From positions 992,001 through 1,056,000 of the forward strand of contig JADEYG010000003.1 in the NCBI GenBank assembly GCA_016906335.1: a stretch of DNA of 64,000 bases. The letters are read 5' to 3'. Positions 12,123-21,778 of the stretch are shown piece by piece (position 1 is the first letter of the stretch; every line of letters starts with the position of its first letter). Source of the stretch: Novakomyces olei (taxonomy: Eukaryota; Ascomycota; Novakomycetes; Novakomycetales; Novakomycetaceae). Under the pieces are notes generated by a model. It was not told where the DNA came from, did not search any database, and worked only from the letters and a program-made list of their open reading frames with translations. Both the position numbers and the translations under genes were made by a program.

Positions 12123-13871
12123 CTATCCAAACAAATCCTGTGCCTTTCTCTTCTTTTTCAGATCGCTGCTCCAAAGAAAAAAATCACAGCGGTACTCGCG
12201 ATTAACTTGACCCTTTTCGCGAGTCCTGTTATCGTATCCTGGTCCAACTGGCCTCGAGCAGATCCAAAAATTACGGCCATTATTGGGCCCAGGTTTCCGT
12301 GTTGTTAGTTCTATACATTCTTCATTATGTACAAAGCACCGAGGCTTTTCTTTTTGCTGAGAGGCAAAAAAACCTTCCCATTGACTGCTGCCTTCCAGCG
12401 ATGCCATTCTTGCGCTTTCAAGCACGTCCTTGTCAATTTCCAAAGAGTCTTTTTTGTTATTGCCCGTTTCTTTTTCCGTTAAACAAGGCACTTTTGTCTC
12501 TGCCGGCAAGGAGCAATCCGCAACCGGATTCTTTGAGAAAAAGGATGCAAGTGTTCGTTGCCTTGGATCAGCTGTACTTTTCAAGCTGATTGGTTTAGCT
12601 TTTGCCTTGCCAATAACACGGCCTCCTCTGACTGGAGAAGTTGGCGTCTGCTGTACTTTTATCTTGTCTTTTTCCCCAGTCTCTGCACTATTACCATCTC
12701 TAAATATCCTTTTCTCTTCTATTGCAAGGGAAGCCGGCTTTTCCATTCGCATAAACATAGAGCGAATATTTCCACGGGTGCTGTACTCTTCAAAGTAGCG
12801 AGCTGCTCGAGGCGGAGGAGGCGGCAAGTCCCGGCGTCGTTCTCCCGAGACAAAGCAGCCTGGAGGGTTAATCCTGTCTGCTAAAAACTGACCTTGACTA
12901 TTGCGGTCTTTCAAGTCAAGGTACACAGGACAATGATCTGAGCCGTATACTTCGGCCATAATATCGCTCGACTGGGCCCAATCGCGGAAGAACGGTAATG
13001 TACATAGGCAATAGTCGATCCTTGAGCCATAATTTCCCGGCCGAGCATTGATTTTTGTGTTCCAGCAGGTATACATCCCGAGTCGGCGAGGGTGGAAGGT
13101 ACGAGTACAGTCGACAAGGACCCGCCCATGTTCCGGTTCATGTACAAAATCTGCCTGCCGCTGTCCTTGTTCCGATCCGTGCTTTTGTTCTTTTGCTTGC
13201 TCTTTTTGTACCAACTCTTTTTGCTTCAATTCTATCCCATTTCTCTCTTGCCCCGCCTTCTCCACGTGCACAGTGGGCAGTAGTAGCCTGTCCAACCACT
13301 GCCGATGGGGGTAACTCTTGAAATTGCCATCAGGCGAGGCACGTATAGACTCTTGAGGCTCTGCTGTATCAATAGCATCCCTGCACACATTAATATCGCC
13401 AACAACAACAACCTGCCGGCCAGAGGCAGTGAGGTCACGGACTCTAGTACTGAGAGCATCTAAAAAGGCAAGCCGGTACTGCTCTCGCTCGGGGACAGTT
13501 ACGGCTGGGCAGTAAGTACCGATGAAATAAAATAGACCAAAGTCTAAGCAAACGGCACGGCCTTCTTCGTCCGAACCATCGGCACCAGAAATCCCAAACT
13601 CTGCGCGCACAGGAGAGCAAACGTCTCGGCGAACGTAAACAGCGACACCGGAATAGCCTTTTCGCGATTGTGGAAAGGTGAAAAACGCTTCAAATCCGGG
13701 GACATGAACAAGATCATCGCTCAAATCTTTGCGCTGTATTTTGATCTCTTGCAGGCAAATAATGTCGGCCTTGAGAGCATCAAAAATAGTGGCATACGAT
13801 TTTGTTTCGTTCCAGGGCGCATAATTGAACGGGTTACGTATCCCGTTGACGTTCCACGTCACTATGCGCAT
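12123..13871 (-). CDS. APN2: AP endonuclease 2 (class II abasic-site endonuclease, ExoIII family)
   Basis: Base-excision repair nuclease: it cuts abasic sites and trims 3' blocks. A single exon of 582 aa. The ATG chosen begins MRIVTWNVNGIR, the universal start of the ExoIII fold; a longer frame would need a non-ATG start. Catalytic motifs visible: LQEIK (metal-binding Glu), VVGDINVCRD, and GSDHCPVY near residue 310 (catalytic Asp-His). A PCNA-binding PIP box QRTLASFF lies at about 438-445, with a second PIP-like QWEGFF near 497. The C-terminal zf-GRF domain (about 511-568) keeps CFVH..E, GRNFWICSRP and CDFFLW. APN2 is one of the standard flanking genes of ascomycete MAT loci, which matters here because MAT-like genes lie 28 kb downstream. 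Confidence 0.96.
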   Translation of the reverse strand: MRIVTWNVNGIRNPFNYAPWNETKSYATIFDALKADIICLQEIKIQRKDLSDDLVHVPGFEAFFTFPQSRKGYSGVAVYVRRDVCSPVRAEFGISGADGSDEEGRAVCLDFGLFYFIGTYCPAVTVPEREQYRLAFLDALSTRVRDLTASGRQVVVVGDINVCRDAIDTAEPQESIRASPDGNFKSYPHRQWLDRLLLPTVHVEKAGQERNGIELKQKELVQKEQAKEQKHGSEQGQRQADFVHEPEHGRVLVDCTRTFHPRRLGMYTCWNTKINARPGNYGSRIDYCLCTLPFFRDWAQSSDIMAEVYGSDHCPVYLDLKDRNSQGQFLADRINPPGCFVSGERRRDLPPPPPRAARYFEEYSTRGNIRSMFMRMEKPASLAIEEKRIFRDGNSAETGEKDKIKVQQTPTSPVRGGRVIGKAKAKPISLKSTADPRQRTLASFFSKNPVADCSLPAETKVPCLTEKETGNNKKDSLEIDKDVLESARMASLEGSSQWEGFFASQQKEKPRCFVHNEECIELTTRKPGPNNGRNFWICSRPVGPGYDNRTREKGQVNREYRCDFFLWSSDLKKKRKAQDLFG

Positions 13872-13901
13872 CAGTCGCGAGCATAGTCCCGTTGCCAAAC
13901 A

Positions 13902-14128
<227 letters not shown>

Positions 14129-14185
14129 TTAAAATCGTTATTTCTCTAATATTGGTTTAGCCAACGGCACTGATCTCGCGCAGCC

Positions 14186-15202
14186 ATGTCCGAGACGCAG
14201 GAAGACGCGTTCGATTTAAATGACTCTGCTTCTAATTTGCAAGAGGGCGGTAATGGGGAAGACGGGTACGACGAAGGATTTGAGCGGGAAATGAACGAAG
14301 AACAAGAGTCCGCAGAGGCAGTAGGCTATGGGCAGCAAGAGCAAGAGCAGCAAGAGGGCAATGGCGAAACGAGTATGGACAAGCTAATCGATGAGCAGCC
14401 GCCTTCAACTCCGGGACAGGACTCCTCACAGATCAGCGGCAGTAGTGCAAATTTCTCCTCCGATCCTAATATGCCAATGGCACTGCAAATCTCAGATTTG
14501 TACTGGTACACTACGGACGCGGACGTGTACAACGTCCTTCGCGGGGCGGGTATCTATGAAAATCTCGTAGATTTTGCGTTTTCCGAGCAAAAGACTTCCG
14601 GTAAATCACGTTCAGCGGCTTATTTGCGCTTCAACGAAAATACTGCGGCCGTTACTGCTCGCGATGCCTTTGTAAACAGCACAAATCCGAGATTAAGGCC
14701 GGCTTCAGGTCAGCCAGTACGTGTTTACTTGTCCAACTATACACGTAACCCTTTCCGGGGCAGTCGGGACGAGGGAACCGCGCCTAGAACTAACCGGCCT
14801 GGGCCTGGGCAGCCGGGTGCTAATACTCCTCAATGGCAGACGAGTACTAATCCCCAATGGCAGCAGTCTAATAGCAAAATGATGGGAGTCGGCCGGCCTT
14901 CTATGGGCATGCAAAGGTCGGCTCCGATAAGAGGCCGGGGAGGAGGGTTCCGCCGGGGTGGAGGGCCAATGCCACAGGCAAATACGGTTGTGGGAGCTGG
15001 AGGATGGCAGCATACGAGGCCCGTAATGCCTCCACAGATGGCTGGACAGTATGGAGGGTTTGGAGCGCCTGTGATGTCGCCCTACCGTGTTGCTCCTTAC
15101 CAGCAGCCGCCAATGATGTACCCTCAGTCGGGAGGGAGGGGGCCTGTGCAGATGCCTTTTAATAACTATAATCCGCACAAACGGCAGCGGAATGACGAGT
15201 AG
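14186..15202 (+). CDS. RRM protein similar to CPSF6/CPSF7
   Basis: Probably an mRNA 3'-end processing or splicing-linked RNA-binding protein. A single exon of 338 aa. An acidic, Gln-rich N-terminus (1-95) is followed by one RRM. That RRM has the CPSF6-like RNP2 region MALQISDLYWYTTDADVYNVL and an RNP1-like stretch GKSRSAAYLRF. The C-terminus is low complexity: Gly/Arg (GRGGGFRRGGG), Pro/Met/Tyr-rich, ending in a basic NPHKRQRNDE tail that could act as a nuclear signal. The match is to the architecture and the 'YWYTTDADV' variant of RNP2; overall identity is likely low, so orthology is not certain. Confidence 0.72.
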   Translation: MSETQEDAFDLNDSASNLQEGGNGEDGYDEGFEREMNEEQESAEAVGYGQQEQEQQEGNGETSMDKLIDEQPPSTPGQDSSQISGSSANFSSDPNMPMALQISDLYWYTTDADVYNVLRGAGIYENLVDFAFSEQKTSGKSRSAAYLRFNENTAAVTARDAFVNSTNPRLRPASGQPVRVYLSNYTRNPFRGSRDEGTAPRTNRPGPGQPGANTPQWQTSTNPQWQQSNSKMMGVGRPSMGMQRSAPIRGRGGGFRRGGGPMPQANTVVGAGGWQHTRPVMPPQMAGQYGGFGAPVMSPYRVAPYQQPPMMYPQSGGRGPVQMPFNNYNPHKRQRNDE

Positions 15203-15734
15203 ATATTGGGAAAGGAGGAAATAAAAAATAGAAAATGAAAAAGAATTATATGAATAAAACAAGAAAACGGTAAAGAAACTATCGATAATGATTGGACGAA
15301 TACCCTTTTGCATACGTATTACAGAATGCAGCTAGTGTGTCTACTAATATGAGGTCTTGTGCATCATAGAATTGGCAAAGCATACTTTTTTGGAGTAGAA
15401 TATTATAGACTCTAGGGTAAAACAGGGAGAGCAATGAGGTAGACAGCAAAAGATGGCGATTATATTTATGATCATTATTTTCGAAATTCACAGATAGGGT
15501 TAGGGTTAATCGAGTATGTTTATAGGCTCCAAAGATTGGCTTCACAGGATAAAGCAAAACCACGAGGTCTGTCTCGTCTCGTACAATTACTCTGGCAATC
15601 AGCTGCTGTGCAGATACGTATCGTCTGAATAAATCTTTTTAACAAGTGTCATTAATATAATCATTAATCATCACAGCGCCCATAAGCATTGCAGGTAAAA
15701 CCACCATTGCCACCATTTAAGCTTGCATGCGTTG
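15203..15734. other. Convergent intergenic region with telobox
   Basis: A doubled TTAGGG motif lies at 15495-15508. No coding sequence supported between the RRM and FHA genes. Confidence 0.65.
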
Positions 15735-17147
15735 TTATCGTTTGTACCAGTGATCAATGAGCCACATGAAGGAGACTCCGGCTAGAACGACTCCCGCACC
15801 AGAGACAAAAGGCCCGAAAAAAGCACTTGTAGATAATTTTTGCCACCCAAAGGTTTTACGCCCTTTCTGCTGCTCTTCAATCGCCAATTTTGACCTTTCC
15901 ATTGCACGCTCATGGGCATTTAAATCCGTATTGCTGCCTTTCATAATCTCCTTTAGTCTTTTCTCTGCGTTATCCGCACGAGCTTTCCAAAACTGAGCGC
16001 TTGTCAAAGCCAATTGCAGAACTTTTCGCAGCTCTCCTTCATCAACTGTACCTGTCGATGTTCCCCCGAGTGGTTTCAGCTCCGGCACCGGCCGATCATC
16101 AAGGTTTACGTCCTTTGAAACGAGGCCGTTTTCAATTACGTCCTGTTTGAAACTGTCCATTCCATCTGGCTCCGCTTCAAGTTTTGGTTCCTGTAACGAA
16201 GCGGAACCAAGATCAGCACCGGAGTTGAGCCGTATACTTGCTTTCAAGCTTTGATCTGGTACATTTTCCTGGGCGAAATTTTCGCGTACATCGAGACTGC
16301 CGGACGAGTTGACGGCCAGATTTGCATCTTCAATGCTGCTTTTATTTATATTATTATCATCTTTAGGCCCGTATCCGGGATGAATTGCCATGTTCCGTAT
16401 AACTCGAGAGATTGTGGGCAAAGGCTCGTCAATCCCGTGTTTGGCCATGAGCTCTTCGCTCTCTGCTGGAGCAATGTAATCCTCACCCTCTGCACTATTG
16501 AGGAAGAACTCTTGCTTGATTTTGGCAAACTCATTAGCCGTTGCTACCAGATCAGTGTTTATCATTCGCACGCTTTTGAGCTCGCTGCTTAGAATCATTA
16601 GCAGCGACTCGACATCAATTGGCCCGGCTCCGGCTCCGACTCCAGCATTAGCGTTATTGCCCACAATGTTTTCTGGAGCAGTTGTATCCCTGTTAGAGTT
16701 ACCCTCCAACGCGCTAGAAGTCGGGGCAATATCAGACACACGTGCGGACACCTTTTTATGGACAACTGCCTTGTTGTCCTCGTTCATAATGTCAATGCCA
16801 AGCTCAAGAATATCATCGATCTGCAGCTCGCAAGGCTCAGACTCGACGCCTTCCGGGCTCAGCCTTCGTCCATTAACAAAGGTTCCATTGGACGATTTTA
16901 CGTCACGGATATATACACGGCCATGCGAATCGGCCCACGCTTCCGCATGCTGGCGCGAAAGGACTTTAGAATCGAAATAAAGGTTGGTTCCGCCAGGAGT
17001 TGTTGCCTTGTTTGTCTGTCTGCCGACGCGTAATGTCTCTGGCCATACGGGCAGGGAAACACGTTTACGCGTAAACGTAGAGTTCAGTGATACTAGCGAA
17101 AGGCAGGTAGACATAGCCGTCTCCGACTTGCCGCTTTTACCCGCCAT
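15735..17147 (-). CDS. Tail-anchored FHA-domain protein (Far9/Far10/SLMAP-like, STRIPAK)
   Basis: FHA proteins bind phosphothreonine. The combination of an N-terminal FHA, a long middle and a single C-terminal membrane span is that of SLMAP/Far9/Far10, which anchor the STRIPAK phosphatase complex to ER or nuclear envelope. The frame gives 470 aa from the ATG at 17147; upstream in-frame codons lack an ATG. FHA residues visible: LRVGRQT, YFDSKVLSRQHAEAW, VKSSNGTFVNGRRLS. The middle has acidic and coiled segments (ALTSAQFWKARADNAEKRLKE). The tail FFGPFVSGAGVVLAGVSFMWLIDHWYKR contains the span. The specific STRIPAK role is inferred from architecture. Confidence 0.82.
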   Translation of the reverse strand: MAGKSGKSETAMSTCLSLVSLNSTFTRKRVSLPVWPETLRVGRQTNKATTPGGTNLYFDSKVLSRQHAEAWADSHGRVYIRDVKSSNGTFVNGRRLSPEGVESEPCELQIDDILELGIDIMNEDNKAVVHKKVSARVSDIAPTSSALEGNSNRDTTAPENIVGNNANAGVGAGAGPIDVESLLMILSSELKSVRMINTDLVATANEFAKIKQEFFLNSAEGEDYIAPAESEELMAKHGIDEPLPTISRVIRNMAIHPGYGPKDDNNINKSSIEDANLAVNSSGSLDVRENFAQENVPDQSLKASIRLNSGADLGSASLQEPKLEAEPDGMDSFKQDVIENGLVSKDVNLDDRPVPELKPLGGTSTGTVDEGELRKVLQLALTSAQFWKARADNAEKRLKEIMKGSNTDLNAHERAMERSKLAIEEQQKGRKTFGWQKLSTSAFFGPFVSGAGVVLAGVSFMWLIDHWYKR

Positions 17148-17804
17148 CTTAGCGTTGGGTTCGTTATTACGCCAAAGGCTGCATTGCTGCGGATGCAATG
17201 GAAAAGAGATGTATAAAAGAAAAGCGGGTAATGCGCGAGAGCGGACGCGAGATTAGAGGGACAAACGAGACGCTGTACGTTTAGGATTTAATTGATTATT
17301 TTGCTTTATTTACCAATTGCCAGCTGGCTACTGCGCCGAATGACACTTCATCAGCCCACACAATACTCACAAAGGCGGCGCCGTACTCATATGAATGTAT
17401 AATTTATGGAGAAAATAAACGTTTAAATGAATACAGCAAAAGAATAATACAAATGAATATAAATGAATATACAAGTGAATATACAAATGCATACACAAAA
17501 GAATAATACCAAAAAATGAAATAATACTAAAAAATACAAGAAAATGAATAATACAAGAGAATAATAATACGGCAATAATTTAGGTATTTTTTATGAGAAT
17601 TATAGGGTATATCTCTCATATGGGCAAATAAATAAATGCAATTCTTTACTTGTGAATACAGCCGTGTTAAAAGTGTCTAGTAATTTCAAAAAGCTAGAAG
17701 CACAGGCAGTAGAGTAGGGTAGGGTTGTGACTGTCGCCATATGTCTAAACAACATTGGCTATACGCCGACGGTGTCGAGACAACATTACACACAATCAGC
17801 AAAG
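17148..17804. other. Divergent intergenic region
   Basis: AT-rich, with imperfect repeats of the type AATGAATATACAA at about 17430-17540. It carries the telobox at 17715-17727 listed separately. No gene seen. Confidence 0.6.
17715..17727 (+). promoter_or_regulatory. TTAGGG-like telobox upstream of RPL37
   Basis: The sequence TAGGGTAGGGTTG lies 78-90 bp before the RPL37 start codon. It matches the half-site bound by telobox Myb proteins, which in fungi act on ribosomal-protein genes. The function here is inferred. Confidence 0.5.
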
Positions 17805-18118
17805 ATGACGAAGGGCACAACGTCTATGGGCAAGCGTAAGTTGTGAAGAGATGTGAAAGTAGAGACTGACTCTGTACAGGCCACTCCAAGACGCACACTT
17901 TGTGCCGTCGCTGTGGAACGCGCGCTTTCCACATCCAAAAGAAGACGTGCGCCTCGTGCGGATACCCTTCGGCCAAGACACGCAAGTACGAGTGGGGCCA
18001 AAAGGCTAAGCGAAGAAAGACTACTGGCACGGGACGTCTCCGGTCTTTGAAGTTGGTCCATCGCCGTTTCTTGAACGGTTTCCGCACCGGATCTGCACCT
18101 ACCAAAACTGAAGTTTAA
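17805..18118 (+). CDS. RPL37: 60S ribosomal protein L37 (eL37)
   Basis: A structural protein of the large ribosomal subunit. Exons 17805-17835 and 17880-18118 give 89 aa (yeast L37 is 88 aa). It begins [19 protein letters not shown]; the intron falls after the tenth codon, a common place in ribosomal-protein genes. The zinc-binding cysteines are C19, C22, C34 and C37 (CRRC ... CASC). The basic tail [15 protein letters not shown] is typical. Confidence 0.98.
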
Positions 18119-18887
18119 ACTAGTTCATTTTACTAGGGAATAATGCATTTGCAAGGGCACAACTGTCCGAGGGATATTCACCTTTGTTCAATTAAAACTG
18201 CCAAGGAGAAGAAGTATAAAAATCAAATAGATCTACCCAAGGGGACTGGCCTGACGGAGGTTTCGTGGTACTCGCTAATCCAGTGATTGTATTGATTCTC
18301 AATTGCACCCGTTGCTCTATCCCGTTGTAGTTTGATAGCACCAAGGAGCAATACAAGCCTCTCCGTCTACTTGATTATCATTCCTTCTAATTAAGAGTCA
18401 CTGCGCTTTAGATTACACGAATAATCAACGTCAGCCATTCGTCCACACTTTGTCATCGATACTTGAATAAGGCAATAATCTCATTTCGGGCAATGAAAGC
18501 TCAGATACACAAATCAAATGTCCTGTTTTACGAACACGGTTCAGCTTGCTAGTCTGTTACAATTAATAGACAAGCTTCTGTCTCTAAATTTCAATTGCTA
18601 TTCTCGATTGCTGATTGAGTGATTAAGCCTATCTTTACAAGAGCATAATTTCATTTCGGACATTAACCCTAACCCTTATCCCAATTTTATAATATAAAGG
18701 ATATATCCAAAAATGGTCGTAATCGTAGTAAGAGCGTGCTTAAAGCATGTAATAATTTTGTATTTATAGTGTTAGCCATAAAATAGGCTAATATATGAGA
18801 CGCACCGTCATTTACTCAAATCAAATCGCAACATTACGAGCTGCCGGACAGGGCTTGTGTAATGCAGCGGTACTATGAATGGCTACT
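18119..18887. other. Intergenic between RPL37 and RAV2
   Basis: Contains a CCCTAACCCT motif at 18664-18676, about 212 bp before the RAV2 start. Nothing else recognised. Confidence 0.6.
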
Positions 18888-20083
18888 ATGAATGACACGA
18901 GTTATGCGTCGCTGAAAAAGGCTGATTTTGTAATTTATGTATTGTGCAGGATAAATCTAACGGCAATAGCAAACTGAGCAGGAATGGCTTGTGAATCGTA
19001 TCTTTCCAGAGATCATTGCCAATGTCCACACTGGCATTGACGAGTGCGCATCTTTATTGCAACGTCAAGAACCGCAGGTTACGCTACCCGTGACAGATCC
19101 TCGTGTGGACGATCTAAAGGGGATTGTGAGCCGCAGTGGCTGTGGAATCGCTCGACTGGTATTTCGTGTTTTTAATGACGAGTCCTGTTTAACTAATCAA
19201 CTATTCAGGATCTCAATGTAAAGTTTCGGGCCAAGAAGAATTTGTCGCTGCAAATTGCTTTGGCTCATGATCATCATTTCACTATTCCCCAACTTGTCGA
19301 TGCCGTAAAACACATAAGACAAGCCCAGACTAATGCTCGCACTACACTAAGGCAGGATAACAATTGCGATGTATGCCATGGTTTGCTAGATTGGCTTTAT
19401 ATTCTAATCCTATTCTTATGAAACTTAAAGTCTATTATTATTCCCATTTCTGTTTGCGTTCTGTCCCTATTGTTTACCCTTTTTGTACGTACTTTTTTTT
19501 GATAGCTAATGGCAAAGATTATATCCAAGACGCTTCAAGATGTACAGGCTGCCAAGGCAGCTTTGGAATCACCAGCGCCAGCTGAAGTATTTCCTTACTG
19601 TACGGTCGACGCAAAAGTAGGAATTGCTCTTTTATATTCCCTCTAAACCCCAGAATTTCGATCCAGTCATCCCTTCCCTAATACCCCTCACTATATCCGT
19701 GAAGGAAGGATCGCTCGTCGTTGAAGTACGGCTGTTGGGCAGCATTGAACATGGGTCTGGCTTGCAGCACGAGTTTGACCGGCTTACATCCGCATCAGTC
19801 CTGGGCAGCACTTTTAGCAAGCTAATGAGTGCACCGTCCGAGCTCATGACTACTCTAAAGAGCCAAGAAACTCATTTCGAAAGAGCGTAAGCATATGCGA
19901 AACACGCGAAGGCTAATATATGTGTTTAGACGGTACAAGGGCGAGGACGTCGTTATCTTCGAGACTCTCTCCGTCGAGGCGCAGGATCCGCTTTTGCTGA
20001 CGTGTTTGGTAAAGCTATCTGCGCTCGAATCAACGCTCAAAAGCATGTGGCGAAAGGCCAAAATGATCTTTCATGAAGCTTGA
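18888..20083 (+). CDS. RAV2: RAVE complex subunit Rav2/Rogdi family
   Basis: Rav2 with Rav1 and Skp1 (RAVE) promotes assembly of the vacuolar V-ATPase. Six exons: 18888-18929, 18970-19158, 19209-19370, 19506-19616, 19654-19886, 19930-20083 (296 aa). Family features: the N-terminal FQTEQEWLVNRIFPEIIANV segment, the coiled DLNVKFRAKKNLSLQIALAH, the central SKTLQDVQAAKAALESPAP followed by PLTISVKEGSLVVEVRLL, and the C-terminal RYKGEDVVIFETLSVEAQDP with LVKLSALESTL, which is strongly like filamentous-fungal Rogdi proteins. The first exon is short (14 codons); two overlapping upstream ATGs are out of frame and might act as small upstream ORFs. It is convergent with SPC19, with only 42 bp between stop codons. 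Confidence 0.85.
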
Positions 20084-20125
20084 GAGGAATCCGGTATTTT
20101 AACCTTGTTTAGAAGTGGTAATTGC

Positions 20126-20804
20126 TTAGCGCGCAAAGGTTCGTGATAGACGCATCCGTTGTTCCTGCAAATTAGATTCCGTAATCACATAAGCCCCCGA
20201 ATTTATATGCAGTTTTAAAAGAAACCAAATTACCTGCTGTTTTGTCTCCAACGACAGTCGTGTCAATGTAAGCTCTAATCGCTCCTTCTTCATCTTTAAC
20301 TCGCTGTACTGCTGTCGCGTCTCCTCTGAGATTGGATCCGTTGGCTCTTGTAGTGGACTGCTTTGACCTCGTGTGGCCGATGGAATCCGAAACTCTTGCA
20401 GACGCACTTGCTGCAGCTCGCTCTTAGACTTCAACGATCTTTCTTTACGATCGAGCCTCGCAACAGCCTCCTCGGCACGTTTAATGAGCTCAGTAAGTTG
20501 AGGCTCAACATAGTCGCTCAATTCCTGGTGAGCTTTACGCAGTTCCGATTCCCGTACAAGTTCAAAATGCTACACGAGTCAGTTTTGCAAACGATTCGCG
20601 ACTTACCCGATCGTTTCTAACTGCCGCAGCGAGACGCGGGTAGTCGCTCACCCCTTCGTCTAGAGTACCAATGCATTTGAACATCTGCCATATATTAACT
20701 CTTTTCCCACAAATAGCGCTTACCAGCTCGCAGCACGAATCGAGCGTAGATACGCACGCCTCTAAGCCATTACTGCCGCCACCAACTGGCCTTTGGTAGG
20801 CCAT
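20126..20804 (-). CDS. SPC19: DASH/Dam1 complex subunit Spc19
   Basis: DASH is the fungus-specific ring complex that couples kinetochores to spindle microtubules. Minus-strand exons: 20804-20724, 20684-20607, 20569-20234, 20164-20126 (177 aa; yeast Spc19 is 165 aa). Hallmarks: LEACVSTLDSCCEL, then GTLDEGVSDYPRLAAAVRNDRHFELVRESE, then IKRAEEAVARLDRKERSLKSKSELQQVRL. The introns are tiny (39, 37 and 69 nt). The last one is open in frame with length divisible by three, so reading through it would add 23 residues without a stop. The presence of DASH by itself places the organism in fungi. Confidence 0.93.
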
Positions 20805-21149
20805 TGCCTTTGTTTACGCGTAAGAATAATAACAGCAGAAAATAATATTAGCAAAAGGTTCGATACATTTTAACCCTAATACTGGCAGACTCGCACAAGT
20901 ATTAGATAATCATCGAAAACCCTACCTGCAAGTTTAGAAAATTACAATAATTCAATGCTCAAAGGTTACTTAACCTCTACCAGTAAGTAAACGGCTCGCT
21001 CAGTCCGGCGGCGATAAAACAGATATTTTGCTGCTCAAGGATCAAACCCTCACCCAACGATTACTGTCGGAACGCTGCAAGGTACGGTGACGCCGGTGTA
21101 AGGCTGCACACTAACTCTTTTGCAGTTCATCAGTAGGTACCTGACAACA
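20805..21149. other. Divergent promoter of SPC19 and ATP18, with 5'UTR intron
   Basis: Holds a TTTAACCCTAATA motif at 20871-20880. At 21082-21125 there is a convincing 44-nt intron in the ATP18 leader, with donor GTACGG, branch CACTAAC and acceptor TTTTGCAG. It ends 24 bp before the ATG. Confidence 0.65.
20871..20880 (-). promoter_or_regulatory. Telobox between SPC19 and ATP18
   Basis: An AACCCTAA core lies 67 bp upstream of the SPC19 start codon and 270 bp before ATP18. Recognised by motif only. Confidence 0.4.
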
Positions 21150-21425
21150 ATGGCTGGACTCAACCCGCCGTTCCTTCGTCCCTTTCACCCGTTCATCATT
21201 GGGGGTAAGTACTCTTTCTACAATAGACAAAGCAGCTGCTAACGTCAATGTACAGGCGTCGTCGTCACATACGGCGTGTTTTCCCTGCGTGATGCGTTAT
21301 GGTCGAGTACGTTTTAACCAATTCACGTTTGTCCTAACTTTTTCACAGGCGAAGCTTTGAAAGACGACCCGCGTAACCCGTTGACCAAAGGTCCGGACGG
21401 CGGCAGACTCAAGGAGCACCATTGA
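21150..21425 (+). CDS. ATP18: Mitochondrial ATP synthase subunit j (i/j)
   Basis: A small membrane subunit of the Fo sector that supports dimer formation. Exons 21150-21204, 21256-21306, 21349-21425 give 60 aa (yeast Atp18 is 59 aa). Sequence landmarks: LRPFHPFIIGGVVVTYGVFS (the single membrane span after the 'P..PF' entry motif), then LKDDPRNPLTKG, which corresponds to the conserved NDPRNP. All three exons keep phase, and each of the two coding introns is about 50 nt or less. Confidence 0.92.
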
Positions 21426-21778
21426 GCACAATTCAAAGGCGAATAAGTTTAGATTACGCTTAATTGAAAACAGTTTTTTGAATACTGGGATTGTGCCACT
21501 TGGCTTGGTAGACTGGTTGAGCGTAGAGAGTTTATGGCCAGTGCACGCTGGATTAGCGTGGGCGTTTTAGACACGATTGTAATTGTTGAGGCTTATGGAT
21601 TTGCTGCCTTTTGATCTGTACTTTGCTTTCCTTTACTTTGCTCGACGATTAGATTTAATTAATAATCGAATAAATAATTCTACAAGTACCATTGCCAATA
21701 CGCACGTGCCCTTGCTCAAACAGCACCCAGGTCTTTTGTAGTTTCCGTAGAGTTCTTGGTCGCCGTCACCATTAATAT
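21426..21778. other. Intergenic between ATP18 and the SET gene
   Basis: AT-rich promoter-like sequence. No specific element recognised. Confidence 0.5.
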
